Assembly: GCA_017554605.1 (NCBI GenBank)
Contig: JAFZIA010000033.1
Span: forward strand, 1-33,222
Reading direction: 5' to 3'
Source: Bacteroidaceae bacterium
GTDB taxonomy: Bacteria > Bacteroidota > Bacteroidia > Bacteroidales > Bacteroidaceae
DNA: 33,222 nt
Part shown: in pieces, positions 31,090-33,222 of the stretch
How the letters are laid out: every line of letters starts with the position of its first letter
Position numbering within the stretch: the stretch's first letter is position 1
Made by a program: the position numbers and the translations under genes
Notes under the pieces: model-generated
Told to the model about the DNA's origin: nothing
Databases searched by the model: none
What the model saw: the letters and a program-made list of their open reading frames with translations, nothing else

Positions 31090-32853
31090 ATGGAACAACT
31101 AAAAACCATTCTTGCTGCATTGCTTTTGTTGTGCAGCACAGTTGCTACAGCCCACGACTTTAATGTGGGCGGAATCTACTACAATATTACTGATGCTAAG
31201 AGCGTAGAGGTCACCTATTGTGACCCACCGAGGAGTGATGACGATTACAGCGGCCACGTAACAATCCCTGCAAATGTCACCTTTAACGGCACAACTTACA
31301 GTGTAACAGCTATTGGAGGAGGCGCGTTCAACAATAGCAGCAGCCTTACAAGCATAGAAATCCCGGGCAGCGTAACAACTATTGGACACGCCGCGTTCGG
31401 CAAATGCAATAGCCTTACAAGCATAACTGTAGATGAAAACAACCCTGTATATGATAGTCGCGACAACTGCAATGCCATTATAGAAACGGCATCGAACACA
31501 CTTATCTCAGGTTGCAAAAATACAGTAATCCCTGGCAGCGTAACAACTATTGGATACGCCGCGTTCGGCGAATGCAAGAGCCTTACAAGCATAAAAATAC
31601 CAAACAGCGTAACAACTATTGGAGACGACGCGTTCTACTGGTGCAGCAGCCTTGCAAGCATAGAAATCCCCAACAGCGTAACAACGATTGGAGAATACGC
31701 GTTCAGTGGTTGTTATGCCCTTAAAAATGTAACAATCGGCAACAGCGTAACAACGATTGGAATGCGTACGTTCAACTATTGCGTCAGCCTTACAAGCGTT
31801 GTAATTGGCAATAGCGTAACAACTATTGGAGAATGCGCGTTCACTGGTTGCACCAGCCTTACAAACATAGAAATCCCGGGCAGCGTAACAAATATTGGAA
31901 AAAGCGCGTTCACTGATTGCACCAGCCTTACAAGCATAGAAATCCCAAACAGCGTAACAACTATTGGAGGGTGGGCGTTCAATGAATGCAGCAGCCTTAC
32001 AAGCATAGAAATACCTAACAGCGTAACAAATATTGGAGAATGGGCGTTCAAAGGTTGCTGGAGCCTTACAAGCATTACATCGCATATTCCAGCTGAAAAA
32101 CTTTTTATCCCCGGAAGCGATGCATTTTACGAAGTAAACAAAACAAACTGCACCCTCTACGTTCCCTACGGAGCAAAAGAAACATACGCAGCAACAAGCG
32201 TCTGGAGCGAGTTTACAAATATTGTGGAGCTGCCAGCGGAGGCATTCAACCTTACAGTATCGGCAGCAAAATACGCTACACTCTATTTGGATTATAACGC
32301 TATTATTCCCCAGGGCGTTGAGGTGTACGCAGCAAGCAGCGTAGACGGCAACCGCCTTATGATGCAGGAGGTAACAGGCACACTGCCAGCAAACACTGGT
32401 GTAATTGTAAGAGCAGAGCAAGGCACATACACATTCGAAGAAAGCACAGAGACTGTTGGTGCAATAGAGGGCAACCTCTTCCGCGGTTCGGTTGAGGACA
32501 TATATATCACCCCTGCAAAGGAAGCCAAATACTACGTTCTTTCAATGAAAGACGGCGTTGTTGGAATGTACGAGGACGCACTCAGCGGCGGCACATTCAA
32601 GAACAATGCACACAAGGCATACTTGGTATTGGGCGAGAAGAACCTGGGCATCTACGACGAGGAGGTTGACACCGAGGAGCCCGGAATGCAGCTCAGCAAC
32701 AGATACTACTTCGACTTTGGCGGCACAACAGCTATCGACCCCGTTGTTACCGAGGTTAACGACAACATCTACTACGACCTCAGCGGCCGTCGCGTGGAGA
32801 ACCCCACACAAGGTATTTATATTGTGAATGGTAAAAAGGTATTGGTAAAATAA
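31090..32853 (+). CDS. BspA-like leucine-rich-repeat surface protein
   Basis: 587 aa with a signal peptide (about residues 1-22, TVATA-H). Residues about 75-335 are ten LRR_5/BspA-type repeats of 23 residues with consensus SVTTIGxxAFxxCxSLTSIEIPN, the second interrupted by about 33 residues containing VDENNPVYDSRDNCNAII. A beta-rich domain follows (YVPYGAKETYAATSVWSEF, then a domain with TLYLDYNAIIPQG). The end is YDLSGRRVENPTQGIYIVNG then KKVLVK, a tail typical of secreted Prevotella/Bacteroides proteins. BspA-like proteins bind host matrix proteins or other bacteria; a similar adhesive role is inferred. It has its own promoter and a strong terminator. Repeats are close in DNA sequence, so copy number may vary between strains. 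Confidence 0.88.
   Translation: MEQLKTILAALLLLCSTVATAHDFNVGGIYYNITDAKSVEVTYCDPPRSDDDYSGHVTIPANVTFNGTTYSVTAIGGGAFNNSSSLTSIEIPGSVTTIGHAAFGKCNSLTSITVDENNPVYDSRDNCNAIIETASNTLISGCKNTVIPGSVTTIGYAAFGECKSLTSIKIPNSVTTIGDDAFYWCSSLASIEIPNSVTTIGEYAFSGCYALKNVTIGNSVTTIGMRTFNYCVSLTSVVIGNSVTTIGECAFTGCTSLTNIEIPGSVTNIGKSAFTDCTSLTSIEIPNSVTTIGGWAFNECSSLTSIEIPNSVTNIGEWAFKGCWSLTSITSHIPAEKLFIPGSDAFYEVNKTNCTLYVPYGAKETYAATSVWSEFTNIVELPAEAFNLTVSAAKYATLYLDYNAIIPQGVEVYAASSVDGNRLMMQEVTGTLPANTGVIVRAEQGTYTFEESTETVGAIEGNLFRGSVEDIYITPAKEAKYYVLSMKDGVVGMYEDALSGGTFKNNAHKAYLVLGEKNLGIYDEEVDTEEPGMQLSNRYYFDFGGTTAIDPVVTEVNDNIYYDLSGRRVENPTQGIYIVNGKKVLVK
31537..32088 (+). repeat. Eight uninterrupted 69-bp coding repeats in the LRR gene
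   Basis: AGCGTAACAACTATTGGA or a near copy starts at 31537, 31606, 31675, 31744, 31813, 31882, 31951 and 32020, exactly 69 bp apart. An earlier unit at 31369 is separated by 168 bp. The conservation at the DNA level, beyond what the protein needs, points to recent duplication or gene conversion among units. Confidence 0.9.
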
Positions 32854-32878
32854 AGCATACTACCTACTAAAATAGATT

Positions 32879-32919
32879 ATCCGCGAGCTTTTCTTAATTG
32901 AAAGGCTCGCGGATTTTTC
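32879..32919 (+). terminator. Rho-independent terminator of the LRR gene
   Basis: ATCCGCGAGC (32879-32888) and GCTCGCGGAT (32905-32914) pair perfectly over ten bases, with an additional CTTTTC/GAAAG pairing inside, followed by TTTTT (32914-32918). It is a strong intrinsic terminator 25 bp past the stop. Confidence 0.9.
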
Positions 32920-32939
32920 CGTATTTTTCAGCTCAAGTA

Positions 32940-33040
32940 TTTTTACTCAATTTTTAAGAGATACTTCACTGCGTTCAGTATGAACAAAATTGTTGTAGAG
33001 ATTTTTCGCTTACGCTCAAAATGACACAAACGCTGATTTT
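32940..33040. other. Intergenic sequence with repeat-like phrases
   Basis: The phrases GAGATACTTCACTGCGTTCAG and TAGAGATTTTTCGCTTACGC followed by CTCAAAATGACA resemble dispersed intergenic motifs common in Bacteroidales genomes, but only one copy of each is visible here. No gene is seen from 32854 to the end of the window. Confidence 0.3.
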
Positions 33041-33117
33041 CGAACTCCTCACTTAATTTCTTTTATTTAGATGCTACCTAAAAATAAACGTAAACAATTG
33101 AATTAAAAGTATATAGT

Positions 33118-33157
33118 GCTCCTCTTGCGAAGAGGAGCTCCGCGGAGCGGTGAGGAG
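33118..33157. repeat. Palindromic intergenic repeat, type B, second copy
   Basis: GCTCCTCTT-GCG-AAGAGGAGC (33118-33138) is a 9-bp perfect hairpin, followed at once by the 10-bp palindrome CTCCGCGGAG (33138-33147) and GGTGAGGAG. The plan is the same as at 21185-21230, with different bases in the stem of the second hairpin. Confidence 0.65.
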
Positions 33158-33222
33158 TAGATGATACTGCTATAAAACTACTTATGGGTCAACTGCTATA
33201 TCATTACCATTTCTTTTATTTA

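Noticed and set aside
31369-32088. Regular repeats suggesting a CRISPR array
   Set aside because: The 69-bp units are in-frame codons of an LRR protein with no distinct repeat-plus-spacer pattern and no cas genes nearby.
31507-32421. Long minus-strand open frame of 304 codons across the LRR repeats
   Set aside because: It is the mirror of a 69-bp repeat (a multiple of three), so a frame free of stops in one unit stays open in all. It has no promoter, no start context and no known family.

Overview
The window looks like chromosomal DNA of a gut-type member of the Bacteroidales (Bacteroidota). Four things point there: promoters of the TTTG-N19-TAnnTTTG type, a UpxY-family antitermination factor at the head of a capsule locus, a Bacteroides-type serine palmitoyltransferase, and families largely confined to this phylum (DUF5020, DUF4494, LruC lipoprotein, BspA-like leucine-rich repeats). 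Genus cannot be fixed from the sequence alone; a Bacteroides or Prevotella relative is plausible.

Layout. 1-264: the end of a 10-bp-periodic array and a terminator. 265-3498, minus strand: a two-gene unit (NCS2 purine permease plus a DUF5020/Tsx-like outer-membrane protein) and a second two-gene unit (small lipoprotein plus SIMPL-domain protein). 3714-4751: a secreted endonuclease/exonuclease/phosphatase-family protein with its own terminator. 4973-18808, plus strand: a compact capsule/exopolysaccharide locus running upxY, wza, wzc, EpsG-like polymerase, two GT2 glycosyltransferases, a secreted unknown, a GT4 glycosyltransferase, a DegT aminotransferase, a CapD/PglF-type dehydratase and an OmpA-family protein. 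19103-20929: an LruC-domain lipoprotein. 20930-21356: palindromic intergenic repeats and tandem hairpins. 21357-25985, minus strand: tRNA-Pro(TGG), serine palmitoyltransferase, and a second Wzc/Wza pair with no glycosyltransferases beside it. 26301-27329: mltG. 27356-27627: a MITE-like element with 20-bp terminal inverted repeats. 27741-30857: DUF4494, YggS-type PLP protein and an acyl-CoA ligase family protein. 31090-32853: a BspA-like leucine-rich-repeat surface protein.

How the genes fit together. In the capsule locus the PglF-like dehydratase and the DegT aminotransferase would make a UDP-4-amino-4,6-dideoxy-HexNAc. The three glycosyltransferases assemble a repeat unit, the EpsG-like protein polymerises it, and Wzc and Wza control length and export it, with UpxY promoting read-through of the operon. 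No flippase, initiating sugar-phosphate transferase or UpxZ is visible. The place where PglC/PglD-like genes often sit is occupied by a 249-bp repeat-bearing gap.

Most unusual items: a CapD-like dehydratase that appears to lack its middle Rossmann domain; a secreted protein embedded among the glycosyltransferases; an OmpA protein translationally coupled to the capsule locus; an orphan second Wza/Wzc pair; and an intergenic repeat family whose two copies show a compensatory base change and whose longer copy shares a segment with the MITE-like element. I found no CRISPR array, transposase, prophage or restriction system.
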